Source: Molanna angustata
Taxonomy: Eukaryota; Arthropoda; Insecta; Trichoptera; Molannidae
Direction: 5' to 3'
Assembly (NCBI GenBank): GCA_963576475.1
Contig: OY754982.1
Location: 17,654,217-17,718,216 of the forward strand
Length of the DNA: 64,000 nt
The notes beneath the pieces are model-generated. The model was given only the letters and a program-made list of their open reading frames with translations, had not been told where the DNA came from and did not search any database. Position numbers and translations under genes: made by a program. Within the stretch, counting starts at the first letter, position 1, and every line of letters starts with the position of its first letter. Below, in pieces: positions 47,810 through 60,600 of the stretch.

Positions 47810-48290
47810 GGATTTTTATAGTGCCTTTTAATGAGTCAAGATCATTCCAAGGACACTGATAGTTCAGTTTTGTACTGCTCTACGAAACAAATCTGTTTTC
47901 AATCCTTTAGTGAAAGTGCTTTTGGCAATTAGTGTACAATTCGGGGTCCAGTTTGACAGGGTTATACTGGACTGTGAGCTTGACTCCGTTTTGTCCAATA
48001 TACACTAGGCCGAGCTGTCTCCGGAAGGGATATACTCTTGCTTTAAGCACTGCGGACATCTGGAGGCTGGAGGAAGAGCATTCCACTTAATAGGGCCGCT
48101 CACATCAAAGCATCATTCATAGTAAGCTGCTTTGTTGACTCTTTCCAACTCCTTTAGGGGGTTATTACTCTGTGATCCAAAAGACCTGAGGGTGAGATGA
48201 CTCCCAGAGAGCCTTTTTCTCTGACACAGCTCTTGAATGTTCCACTTCAAACTCCTGCCACTTTATCTATTCATTGATCAGAGATTGATC
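47810..48290 (-). mobile_element. Probable CR1-like LINE 3' fragment
   Basis: On the minus strand: SGSHLTLRSFGSQSNNPLKE and LERVNKAAYYE, stop, then CFDVSGPIKWNALPPASRCP. The F-x-V-S-G-P-x-x-W-N-x-L-P-P block ends many LINE reverse transcriptases. The hairpin agtgccttttaatgagtcaa, gatcattccaaggacact at its edge has a relative at 59890-59935. Confidence 0.5.
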
Positions 48291-48612
48291 CAATTTTTTA
48301 TGATTTGAATTATTTTGGAAAACAATCACTAAACATTAAGAATAACATAAGTCAATTTGTTGCAAACAAAAGTTTAAAAATAAAATTGCTGTCACTAATT
48401 TTTATGCAACAAATCAACATAAAAATTATACAAAATAATAAACACATAAATTAGGGGTTGAAAAAAAACTGTTTGATCATAGATAAAATAGTATACTTTA
48501 TGAAATATGTAATAACAAAATAATATAGACATAAAATACATGTAAAATATATTTTACGTAATAATGAATTAATAGCATTTACCTCTTCAACACCATGTTT
48601 CTTTTGAGGTTA

Positions 48613-48668
48613 TTAAAAGACCTTTGTATCAGCTGCCAATAATATGTTTTCAGGTGTACATGGCATTT
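48613..48668 (-). CDS. AOX: AOX-2 exon 16 and stop
   Basis: EMPCTPENILLAADTKVF and TAA, aligned with the [12 protein letters not shown] end of AOX-1. Acceptor on the minus strand: ctatttacag|aaatg. Confidence 0.92.
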
Positions 48669-51600
48669 CTGTAAATAGTAAAAAAAATTTTAGTTGTATT
48701 AAAATTATAACTTACTATTATTCGTTAACCACCTGCTTATAATGGACTAGCTATGACCCGTGACTTTGCTTCTAAATATTTCCGTGTGATGGATGTTGAA
48801 TGCAAGTACGTAGGTACACACCTACCTAAATAGCGCAGTACAATTATAATTAATGATATTGAGACGACTCAACTGGTTTGATGATAAACCAAAATAATTA
48901 CCTTTTTTGCACTTCTTTAAACTATGTATATTAATTTCTGAGATATGATTCTTCAATAATAACTACCCCTCACCTCTAAACGCTTCATAAGTGATTTTTT
49001 TAGCACAGAATAACACATTTTGATCCTTTCTTAGAAATCGCTTTTTTTAATAAAATGAGTTTTTGGCTTATAAAGACACTTGTCATCATCTTTTTTATAT
49101 TACTAATAAAATGAGTTTTTAGCTTATAAAGACACTTGTCATCATCTTTTTTTCCATATACCTTTTTTTATCACTTTAAATAAAAAATTGGATGAATGGC
49201 TTAACACCCTATTACTAACTTTAATAGGAGTATCGATATACCAAAGTACATATCACATCTAGTTTCCGAGATATTCATATATTCTAAAAAACTTTCAACC
49301 CTAATTTTTGCCTCCTTAGGGGCAGAATTTCCAGAAAACCTTCCTTAGTGGAAGGTTTTGTTATTAAACCAATTGTTTTCAAAATTTCACTTCCCTACGA
49401 TCAGCCGTTTGGGCTGTGCATTAATGAGTGAGTATGTCAGTCAGTCAGCAGGACACTTTATTTTATAGATATAGATTGAACTAACGGTCAATACATTTGT
49501 CAAAAACATTAGGTTTTACAATTTTGTATTTATATATATTTTTATAAACATTTATTTGTATACTGTTTCCTTAGCTTCACTGTATCCATAACTTAATCAA
49601 TATTCAAATGTCATCAAAAACAATGATATGTTCTACTCAAGGATTTGAACTGCTCTGAATGATATGATATTTCATTTGATGTACCTTGGTGATAGCAGCC
49701 GTAAGTGACAGCTGAAATATTCGTCATTTCCTTAGTTTATGATAAACTACAGAAAGAAAATACACTTCTTATATAAGCCATTTCAAAAACTGGTTTAGTG
49801 TTGGCTTATATTTAAGACGCAACTTGTAAGTGGGACAGATGAGACAGTCATTGTAACAAGTTATGACTGGTTAGTTGGAAGCAATTGCCATATGGCAATA
49901 GATTCGCCAATTACGCAGGCTGCAAGGAAGTGTTTATTATTATTATTAAGTTAAGTAAGACCATTTTAAAACAGTTTTCTAAAGTTTTTATGATATGAAT
50001 ATGTTCCTTATACTCCCGATACATTCTTCATATTATTTAATCGATAGTTGATAATAATAAAAATTGAAATATACCTAAGTGTAACCAGTGATTGATAGAT
50101 TTTCCATTGCCCTTCCTAGCTGCATTCAATGCTTGCCTTATGGCAAACACTACTGTTATAGAAGTATTCAACGATGGCTCTCCAGTTGCTGAAAATAATA
50201 CTACAATTGTAAAGAACAAAAACCATTTCGTATTTTTCCGACTGCCATGGCATGGCATGGTAAGTTGTTTCAGAGGAGACGTTTATTAAAAAAAACTTTC
50301 TTGTCACAAAAAATTTACATTTGATAATAAACTTTCCATTATAATTTTTTGCTGTCAAAAAATAAACAATCTTAAGAATAAATCTTCCACAATTGTAATG
50401 TTAAAATAAAAAACTGATACCTTTTGAACGAAGAACTCCGACAGGATTGGGAGAATTTCTTCTGAAGGAGATTCTAAAATCTATTGGAATATCTTTAGCA
50501 CCAGGAGGTTTATAGTTCCAAGAACGGTTGGTCAAGAGGGCGCCTGTCTTCTCGTCATAAACCAACTTTTCAGAAGTCCAATATCCCAAACCCATGACAA
50601 AAGCTCCTTCAACCTTTAGAAACAAACATAAAACACTTTAATTTAAATATACAAAACATACAAAAAAAAACATCTTCAATATTCTACAACTGATCACACA
50701 ACAGCTGCTACCAATTATAGTATGATAGGCGATTCGATGACAGCTATCTCTGTTTAAGGTACAATTTGAAGCGTTCAATGGAAAATATCTACCTCGTCTG
50801 AGAGTGAATTCAATTTTTCCATAATACACACCAGAGTGCTGCGGGCCACTACATCCGTTCTGGAATGGGGGACATTATCTATGATAAATTGCTTTAAACG
50901 TCAAAAAAATATTCACTACATCTTTCTCTCGTACCCACTCTCATGACTGAGGATGGCAGCTGTAGTGAATCGCTCTTTGTGTGGCTCCTCTCCATGGTAA
51001 TCCGTTCCGAGCAAAACGTAGGGCACCAGTCACTGATGCATACTTAATAAGATCACTCCATCTTGTCGGTGAGAGATCACAAGATCTTCGTCTCAATCTA
51101 GTTCTATCCTGGCAATATGTTCAAATAATTGAAGACTACAAAATATGAAAAAATTAAGATACCTGTCCAATATCCACTTGAGGGCTAAGACTCTCTCCAG
51201 TGTCTTCCAAAAGATCCACTCTCAATACTTGATGATTGCCAGTCAGTAAATCTACTTCAACCTCAGTTATGGTCACAGCCCAAATAACATATGGCTTAAC
51301 GTCGTCTTTTGCTGTGAACATGTGATGAGCACAGAGATCGACCAGTGAGTCGTGTGCCTTCTGCACCAATTCTTCCCAAGTTGGGTTCTCCATCTGCTTC
51401 TTGATAGGCTCCAATCTTTCCAGCAACATCTGACAGGCTTTCATTGTAGCGTAGCACACCGCCTCACTTGCGAGACTCCCTCCGGTAACTATTGCATTTG
51501 GTGCCGTGAAATCATTTGAAGGCCTTATTGACACTTTTTCCATAGGAATCCCTAGAATGTGCGCACAGACCTGCGCTACTTTAGTGTTGATACCTTGACC

Positions 51601-54600
51601 CATTTCTATTCCGGCATGCGAAATGGCCACAGTACCGTCTTTATGATAAATAGAAACCATTGACGCAAAGTTGCCCCAAATGAAAAAGTTGTATTTGAGG
51701 GGTAGTAAGCTTATGCCGCGCTTACGCCAAATGTTTTCATTGTTGAACTTTTCTATTTGCTGGCAGCGCTGGTCGAAGTCTGCCGACTTTTTGATTGTTT
51801 CGAGAAGTTCGGGCAGAGCACTTTCTTCCGTTTTCATATTTTCCATTCTCACATTGAGAGGATTTCTGCCAGTTTCAACGGCTATGTGCTCCATAATGTT
51901 TTCAATCATTGCTACACCCTCAGTAGTTCCTGGACAAACATAATATAATATGTATTCATAATATTCCACATATATTAGATAAATTATAAGAAAAAAAACA
52001 ATACCTTTTCAAGTAAGACAGTAAAATTAGGAAGAGTTTAGTTACTTTTTTGACATTACTAACCATATTGCCAGTCTCAAGTGGCTAGATAGGAAATTGG
52101 CAGATGAGCACCACGAATTCTAAAATAGAAACCTTGGGAACACAAAAGGGAAAGAGGTCGACCCCAAAAAAAGGTGGGCTGACAATATAATTAAAGTCAC
52201 GGGGAAGAAGTGGTACAGGGATTCCCAAGAAAGAGAAGGGTGGAAAAAGTTGAAGGAGGCCAACATCCAGCAGTGGAGAGATGGCTGAGAAGAAGATGAT
52301 GAAGTAGTTAGTTTAATTTTTATGCTACAATACTAATTTTGCATTGTGTGCAGTACTGCTTGTCACAGGTTAAATTACTTGCACAGTTGCTTGTTACAGA
52401 TAAAATTACTTACACAGTACTGCATGTAACAACTTAAATTACTTGCACAGTACTGCTTGTTTCAGATAAAATTACTTGCACAGTACTGCTTGTTACAGAT
52501 AAAATTAATAAGCAGTACTGCTTGTCACAGGTTAAATTACTTGCACAGTTGCTTGTTACAGATAAAATTACTTACACAGTACTGCATGTAACAACTTAAA
52601 TTACTTGCACAGTACTGCTTGTTTCAGATAAAATTACTTGCACAGTACTGCTTGTTACAGATAAAATTAATAAGCAGTACTGCTTGTCACAGGTTAAATT
52701 ACTTGCACAGTAATGCTTGTTACAGATAAAATTACTTACACAGTACTGCTTGTAACAACTTAAATTACTTGCACAGTACTACTTGTTTCAGATAAAATTA
52801 CTTGCACAGTACTGCTTGTTACAGATAAAATTAATACGTAGTACTGCTTGTCACAGGTTAAATTACTTGCACAGTAATGCTTGTTACAGATAAAATTACT
52901 TACACAGTACTGCTTGTAACAACTTAAATTACTTGCACAGTACTGCTTGTTTCAGATAAAATTACTTGCACAGTACTGCTTGTTACAGATAAAATTACTT
53001 ACACAGTACTGCTTGTAACAACTTAAATTACTTGCACAGTACTACTTGTTTCAGATAAAATTACTTGCACAGTACTGCTTGTTACAGATAAAATTAATAC
53101 GTAGTACTGCTTGTCACAGGTTAAATTACTTGCACAGTAATGCTTGTTACAGATAAAATTACTTACACAGTACTGCTTGTAACAACTTAAATTACTTGCA
53201 CAGTACTGCTTGTTTCAGATAAAATTACTTGCACAGTACTGCTTGTTACCGATAAAATAACTTGCATAGTACTGCTTGTTACAGATAAAATTACTTGCAC
53301 AGTACTGCTTATCACAGATTAAATTATTTGCACAGTACTTCATTCAAAGGTGAAAGTTATTGTTCTTTAAACAGTTGAGTGATGCCTCACTCAGGAACAT
53401 GAACTTAGCTAAATCGCCTTGATAAACTCTATGTGCACACTCGTTTCAAACAATTCAACAATGAAGTCATTTGATGATATAATAGTACCTGGTGATCTGC
53501 AAGCTGTATTACAAGCAGTGTCAGTGAGGACACTGAAAGCTTTTACATTCCATGTACTGTTGTCGTAACAGTTAGTAAAGTAGCGTAATGCATGCTCCGT
53601 TATGGGATCATTATGACTGTAACCATCATCAGCATAGAACTTGCAATTCAAATACTGAATTTTACCCAAATCGTTCACTCCAACCTAAAATATATAAACA
53701 AGACATAAACTCTATCCAAGATTTTCATACTGATTCTAAACTAAGTGAAAAATATTTCTTCAATTATTCACACCAAAATGCTCCAGTAATTTTTACACTA
53801 TGTATACACATACTATCGCTATCGAAAGTTGAATCTCATGTGTTACATGCAACTAGTGAATATAACTGATTTATTGTTATTGATATTTATTTTGGTAAAT
53901 TTAGAATTATTCCTGGGGGTAACCATAATAAATGGTAATAGTTATAGTTAATTTAGTTTCTCAAAGCATTACATTTATTATTCTGTTTGTTTATTTGACA
54001 TTAATTCTGGCTGGTTGGATGAAATAGCTGTTTGGCAATAAGACCACCTGTTTGCAAAATATATAAGTAGAAAAAGTGATAAATAAATATATTTTCATAA
54101 AGTGTTTTTTGAATTAATTCTTCTTTGGTTTCAATCTTGGGGATTGGTTGACAGCAAAGTGATACATATCTTCCTCCACTCTGCTCTGTTTTCAGCGACT
54201 CTCTTCAACTCTGTGTAGGAGGTACACTTCACGTCCTCGCAGACCTGTTCTAGATACTCCCGGGGGGGGACACTATCTGCCAGTTGTTCCCTCAACCATT
54301 CCCTCCAAGATGATGTGTAGATATTATTGTGTTTTTGGAGCTGACCAATTGGAGAAAACTGACGGTCAATAAGGAGAGATGGAGACAATTTCTGGAGTGG
54401 AGATGGATCGATTTTTTTTATTATTTTTATAATTGGCTCAGTCTATTTCGGCACTCTTCAGATGTTTGTCGCACCAGAGTTGAATGTCATGGTTGCCAGT
54501 ATGTAAATAAAGAAATATAAAATGTACAACCTCATAATCGCTTGCGTACGGCAATCTCTTTCCAATGGCCATCATGTTGGCTTGCATGGACATGACAATC

Positions 54601-57600
54601 CTCATGGGACATTGTAGTTTCACTGCAGCCAATGCGCAAGCTGCTGCTATCAGAGTGGGACGACTTATCTTGCCACCGTAAGCACCTCCTAGACGACGGA
54701 CAGTCACATTTATCCTGAAAAAAGAACAATATAATTTAAATACAAATCTTAAATATACTCATATATTTTATTTCTGTTTCATTTGAATTGTGAATAATAC
54801 AAAAGCTTCTGACTTGCAATTTATTGTTGTATGGAGCAAATTAGTGTTAAAATTGAAATTTGAATCACACATGAACTCACTAGAAAATCAGGGGTAATGT
54901 AACAACTCCAAAGTTACCTAAATAATTTCCTATAATTCGACTTGAACACACAAGAGCAAATGCTATTTTCCATTTTTTCAGTTTCTTTCTAATAGCAATG
55001 ATTAAATCACAGCCGATTATATTACAGCCAATTATATTAAAGCCGATTGTTTTATGAAATTAAACTTTCCATACTGTTTCTATGTATCAACTCTTGTGGT
55101 GCTTACCTACTTTATTCTACAGAACAATATAATAGACAACAATGTTGGTGGACAAAAAATCTATGAGCATTATAAATGACAAGTATTCGAGACAAATAAT
55201 TTAATTTCATACCTATTCACCGGGATGTTCAAAACTTCAGATATTGTCGCTTGTACTAGATCCATCCACTGTGAAGCAGGATAAACATCAATACCGTCTT
55301 CAGTAGGAATACACACGCACGTCTGTGTCTCCATTGTATAATGATATTGTCCATAGAAATCAAACGACCCCTTTATAACTTTAGACACGTCTGTTCCCTT
55401 TTCTGCAGTTGGAGTAATGGTGTTTTCTGTGACCATTCGTTCTTTCAAATCTGGAGACTTTAATGCCTGCCTGACAGTAAGAACAGGTGGCTTGTTACTG
55501 ACATCTTTGTAACTGACTTTGACCATCTCGGCCGCAATGTTTGCTAATTGTTCAGTTTTTGCGACAATTAATGCGACAGGTTGGCCATTATAGCGGATTT
55601 TCTCGCTGCAAAATATTTCTTCAACATCTTTGTTGAACTGACTGAAAGAATTTTTTCCTGGGATATCTTTGGCAGAAAATATGGCAACAACTCCTTTCAT
55701 TTTCTAGAACAAATGACAAAAAATTTGGTAATAAGTCAATAACTCATTTTATTTACTAGAACAAAGGACAGTGATTTCATTTACTGAATTATGGTAATAA
55801 TTCATTTTATTTACTAGAACAAAGGACAGTGATTTTATTTACTGAATTATGGCAATAACTCATTTTATTTACTATAACAAAGGACAGTGATTTTATTTAC
55901 TGAATTGTGGCAATAACTCATTTCATTTACTAGAACAAAGGACAGTGATTTTATTTACTGAATTGTGGCAATAACTCATTTCATTTACTAGAACAAAGGA
56001 CAGTGATTTTATTTACTGAATTGTAGCAATAACTCATTTCATTTACTAGAACAAAGGACAGTGATTTTATTTACTGAATTGTGGCAATAACTCATTTTAT
56101 TTGCTAGAACAAAGGACAGTGATTTTATTTACTGAATTATGGCAATAACTCCTTTCATTTTCTAAAACAAATGACAGTTAAATTATTATTCATTGAATTA
56201 TGCCCATAACTCCCTTCATTTTCAAGAACAAATGACAGTGTGAATACTGAATAAAAGCTAGCATCCATACAGGCGTAGAGGACAGATCGAACGGAGCGCA
56301 TCAAACGGATTTGTTTGTGATAGTGTGTCTACAGAAGCGCACCAATCGGATTGCCGACACAACTGTCATTTGGATTTCAGTTAATAGAAATATTTTTTCC
56401 ATAGAAAATTCAAATACAAAATATTTTTTTCAGTTTGGTAATTGCATGCTCGGCTGTTACATTATTTTATTCAATGAAAATAAGAGTGAATGTAAAAAAT
56501 ATATAGACCATAGCCTTTTCTAGGATATACATATCTTAATGCCAAATTTCATCCAAAATCTTTCAGCCGTTTTCGCGTGATTGAGTAACAAACATCTAAA
56601 CATACAAACATTTTAATTCATAATATTATTGAGATACTTCCACTATCTAACTACATAAAAGTAATGAAAATATTTATCAATAATTTTAAATGACATTTTC
56701 CATAGCAAAATGCGATATAACATCACCATAGCAAATGCACATACAAAAATGACAGATCCGATTGGATTTTTGCCTCTCCTAGCACTTGTATGAATTCCTA
56801 TGCAAAGAATTTTAAAATCTTGTCTGATGCACTCCATCCAATGCGCCTGTAGTGACGCTAGCCTTTAAGATTAATTAGTTTTGTTATATTGCATGTTTTG
56901 AAAAAGTCAGTTTATAAGCTGAAGAAGACATAAATTTATATCCAATATTTTATACATCTTTTCCTTTATCCTTAAAACCTTACCAGAGCTTCTGATGCAT
57001 CAATGTTCTCGATGGTACCATTGGGAACATTTGACAAGACAAAAGCCGCATACAACTCCCCTGGTAGTGTCGGGAGATCATTGGCATACTTGGCTTCACC
57101 AGAACACTGGATGACAGCTTCTACTTTAGGAATGGGTTTGTTCAGAGGCCAAACACTCTTGTTGGTATCAAAGTCCTGATGTCCACTGGATACGGGACGA
57201 CTCAGCTCTTCGCCTCCTGATACTTCTGTTTTCTTTATGAGCTGCGATGGAGTGATATGAAGAAGGAACTACAAACACACAATAAAAATACTAATAGACA
57301 GATCATGATTGAAAACGTGTTGAACCTAATAAATAATTGATCTGTGGATTGTGTTGATTAGATACAGTAATACAAGTGATGGAAAATTCCATTTATTAAC
57401 TACTAGCTTTTCATATTATGCTTGTTTTCATTGTTTTACATATATATGTAGGTATATTAGCGCCCTAGAAGTGATCTTATATCATTAAATGGTGTTTTTT
57501 TATAGATTTTTTTTATTTATTTATTTAATCATAATACATCAAAGAAAATATATTAAAGATAACTGCTTCACTAGACAGTCTGTTCCGAAGCAACTACCTA

Positions 57601-60600
57601 TATAGTTTGCATAGTTACATTTTATTAACCCAATCAAGACGGGTAGGTACAAGTACTTGCATTCCGTACGGACGGACAGTATTTCGCGTCGTACACAGTT
57701 TTTTTTCAATCTCGTTTTAATTGAATATAATAACGGTAAAAAAAAATCTAACGATGTAGATATATGATAAAAAGATCAAAGATAAACAAAAGATCACATA
57801 AACTCAATGAAATTGAACACTTCATAATATAAACATAAGATAAATGAAGATTAATCTCCATCGTGGTTATCTCCATACAAAAAAGTACATGGCGTCATTG
57901 ATATGTCACGTGATCCATCCGGCATTAGATGTAGATAAGGAATATGCGCCGATTTTGTATTGTTAAGGATCGAATTCAAAGCAGAATGTTGAGCGCGTAA
58001 CAACAATATGAACTGACGCAGTATCCCTCTCTCCTACGCGCATGCGTATTAGATCCTTACAAAGCGCGGGAGAGTGTGAATTTCGCCGGCGATGATCGAT
58101 GAATTTAAGTGTTTAGAGTTTTTAATTTTTTTAAATAATTTAACAATTGTTTTGTTGATTCACCGACAGATGTCTTGAAGTCAAATATATGGGAGTAATA
58201 TTCATCCAATTTTCGTCTCAATCAAGTATGAATTTACTGAGATATGAAGGTTCACAATTGTGTATAGCCATGAGGGCATGTATAGATGACACTCGGCGTT
58301 TAGGCACGCTGCCGGTGGGCATCTATACATGACGCTCGTCTTAAAAAGGTTAACTTATAAAATATATTCAAAACATATTATACAGAAAAAAAATACAGTA
58401 AAATAAAATGAACAACAAGAAAAAGAAAATAAAAATAGTAACAATAAAAATTTAAATAAAAAAAATTCACAATAAAAATAACCACCAAAAACACAATATA
58501 GAGTTAGAAAGACTTTAGTTATATAAATAACCATATTCCATAAATATATTATATTTGGAAATTCAACTGCTTATTTTAAACATATAGAAAAAAATGTTTG
58601 ATTATACAGAATGCATCATAAAGTTAACATAAGTTACATAAAAACAATATCAGATGGGTCGATGTCAGAGCGGTTAGAGCGCTGGGCTAGTAATGCAGTG
58701 GTCGCAAGTTCAAATCCTGCCTCGACCGACAAGCATTTATGAACGTAGGAAGATGTATATATACTTGTTTGACAAGGACATATTCATTTTTATTTTAAAA
58801 AAATATATTTTAGTGCTCACTTTGTAAAAAAGGTTTACAGCCAGTTTCTTTCTATATTCCGCCGAGGGTTCGGGTGGAGCTTCTTCAGGATGGATTTCAT
58901 CGGATAGATGCTTTAGAATTAATTTAACAGTCTCCTTGTCAAATATATTCTTTTCCAGTATATATTTCTCAGTGAACTTGGCATGACTAAATTGTGGAGA
59001 GATCCCTCCATAAACGATAGAAGCTTCTACAACTGAACTCTTGTCACAACTCAATTTCATGGAGAAAGCAGCATTGACATGAGCGTGGGAGTTTTGGGAA
59101 CGAGGCATTATCTGGAATTATAATAACAAATAGTTTATTATGACTTATTTTTACTCCTCACTGCCCCAAGGGAATATAGTATCATTATACAAGAATGAGT
59201 ATCATTATAATTTTAATATTTATACATTTGCAACCAATACAGAATTTTAACATATACTATTCGGCCGAATACCGAATAATAAATCATGGAAAATAAAACC
59301 ATATATTATTCAAAAATGCGATATTTTAATCACAAATGACTATATCAATACTTAAAATCTACCAATGGTAAGTTGTTATGAATAAAAAAAAATTTTTCAG
59401 CATTTATTGACAGTAAACGGTTGCGCTTTTCTTCATAAATAATACCCGGTTCTGAAAAAAGTCTTTCACTATAGACACTACTGCCAGGAGACGATAGATA
59501 AATCTTAGCGAATTTCGTCAGGACTGGGTATGATTTTGCATTTGCTGACCACCATTTGTATGGGTCTGCCGTCCGATTTAGGTGAGCAGTTTTCAAATAA
59601 AAATCAATTTCATTTGCCACAGAGCTTTTTTCTGCATCTTCATCGTTTTGCTTATCTGTAGTGACTTCTTCAAAACAGTCCCAAAAGCTGTCGTGTATTT
59701 CTTTTTTATTATTTTTTTCAGTGTAATTGGTGTTTCTTTTCTTATGAAGTGGTGAATGGTGAAGAATCATCATCATAATCAGTACTGTTTGTTTCATCAC
59801 AACTCATTTTCAGAGCTGTGATGAAACAAAAAGAATTTTCTGTCTTGCTCTTTCCGTTTGAACTAATCCCAATAATAATAATAATAAGTAATTTATATAG
59901 CGCCGTTTAATGATTTAAAAATCATTCCAAGGGCGCTGAAACTAGTTTTAAAATGTGGGTCCGAATGTAATTTTATACACACGTCTGCGGCCGAATATTC
60001 CGCTATTCGGCCGAGGAGGAAGCAGAATATTCGTTATTCGGCCAAATCATTATTCGTGGCAACTCTAGTATCAATGGGTGTTGAGTTATAAGAGAATAAT
60101 CTGAAAATAGATACAATTGCTTTTGACCATAGACAATACAATAGCATGTTCAGAATAACCAAAGTGTACTAACTATTGTAATTGGATTCATTTCAATACA
60201 ATCGTAGAAATTTCAATATAGCACTCAAAGTATCATCATCATCATCAGCTTGTGTTTGCAGTGGGCAAACACATTTATCTTCATTATACTCAATGTAAAA
60301 TGAAGATAAATATCTATACAATTTTTAAATAAAATCTTATATTTTATTAAGATTAATCTTAATTTGGATACTCAATATACTAGAAAAAAATCAATTATAC
60401 ACATACTTTTAACTATAGAAAATGAGTTCATTACTTTGCGGAAGTAAATTTACAATGCCATGAGCAGTACATGGATGGGTACAATTAAATTTAAACATAC
60501 CTTGTAACTGTGGAAAATATGGTCACTAGTTTGTGGAGGTAAATTGATACTTTTTATGATGCGTCCTTTCATGTCTGTTGACAAATACTCCGTCAAAGTA

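Noticed and set aside
52348..53337. CRISPR-like array
   Set aside because: Units are contiguous variants of one 33-bp sequence; no spacers.
58655..58728. tRNA-Thr(AGU) gene
   Set aside because: A and B boxes and the ctagtaa loop are present, but the T stem has mismatches, the anticodon stem is broken, and the sequence continues into a body and tail shared with another copy: a SINE.
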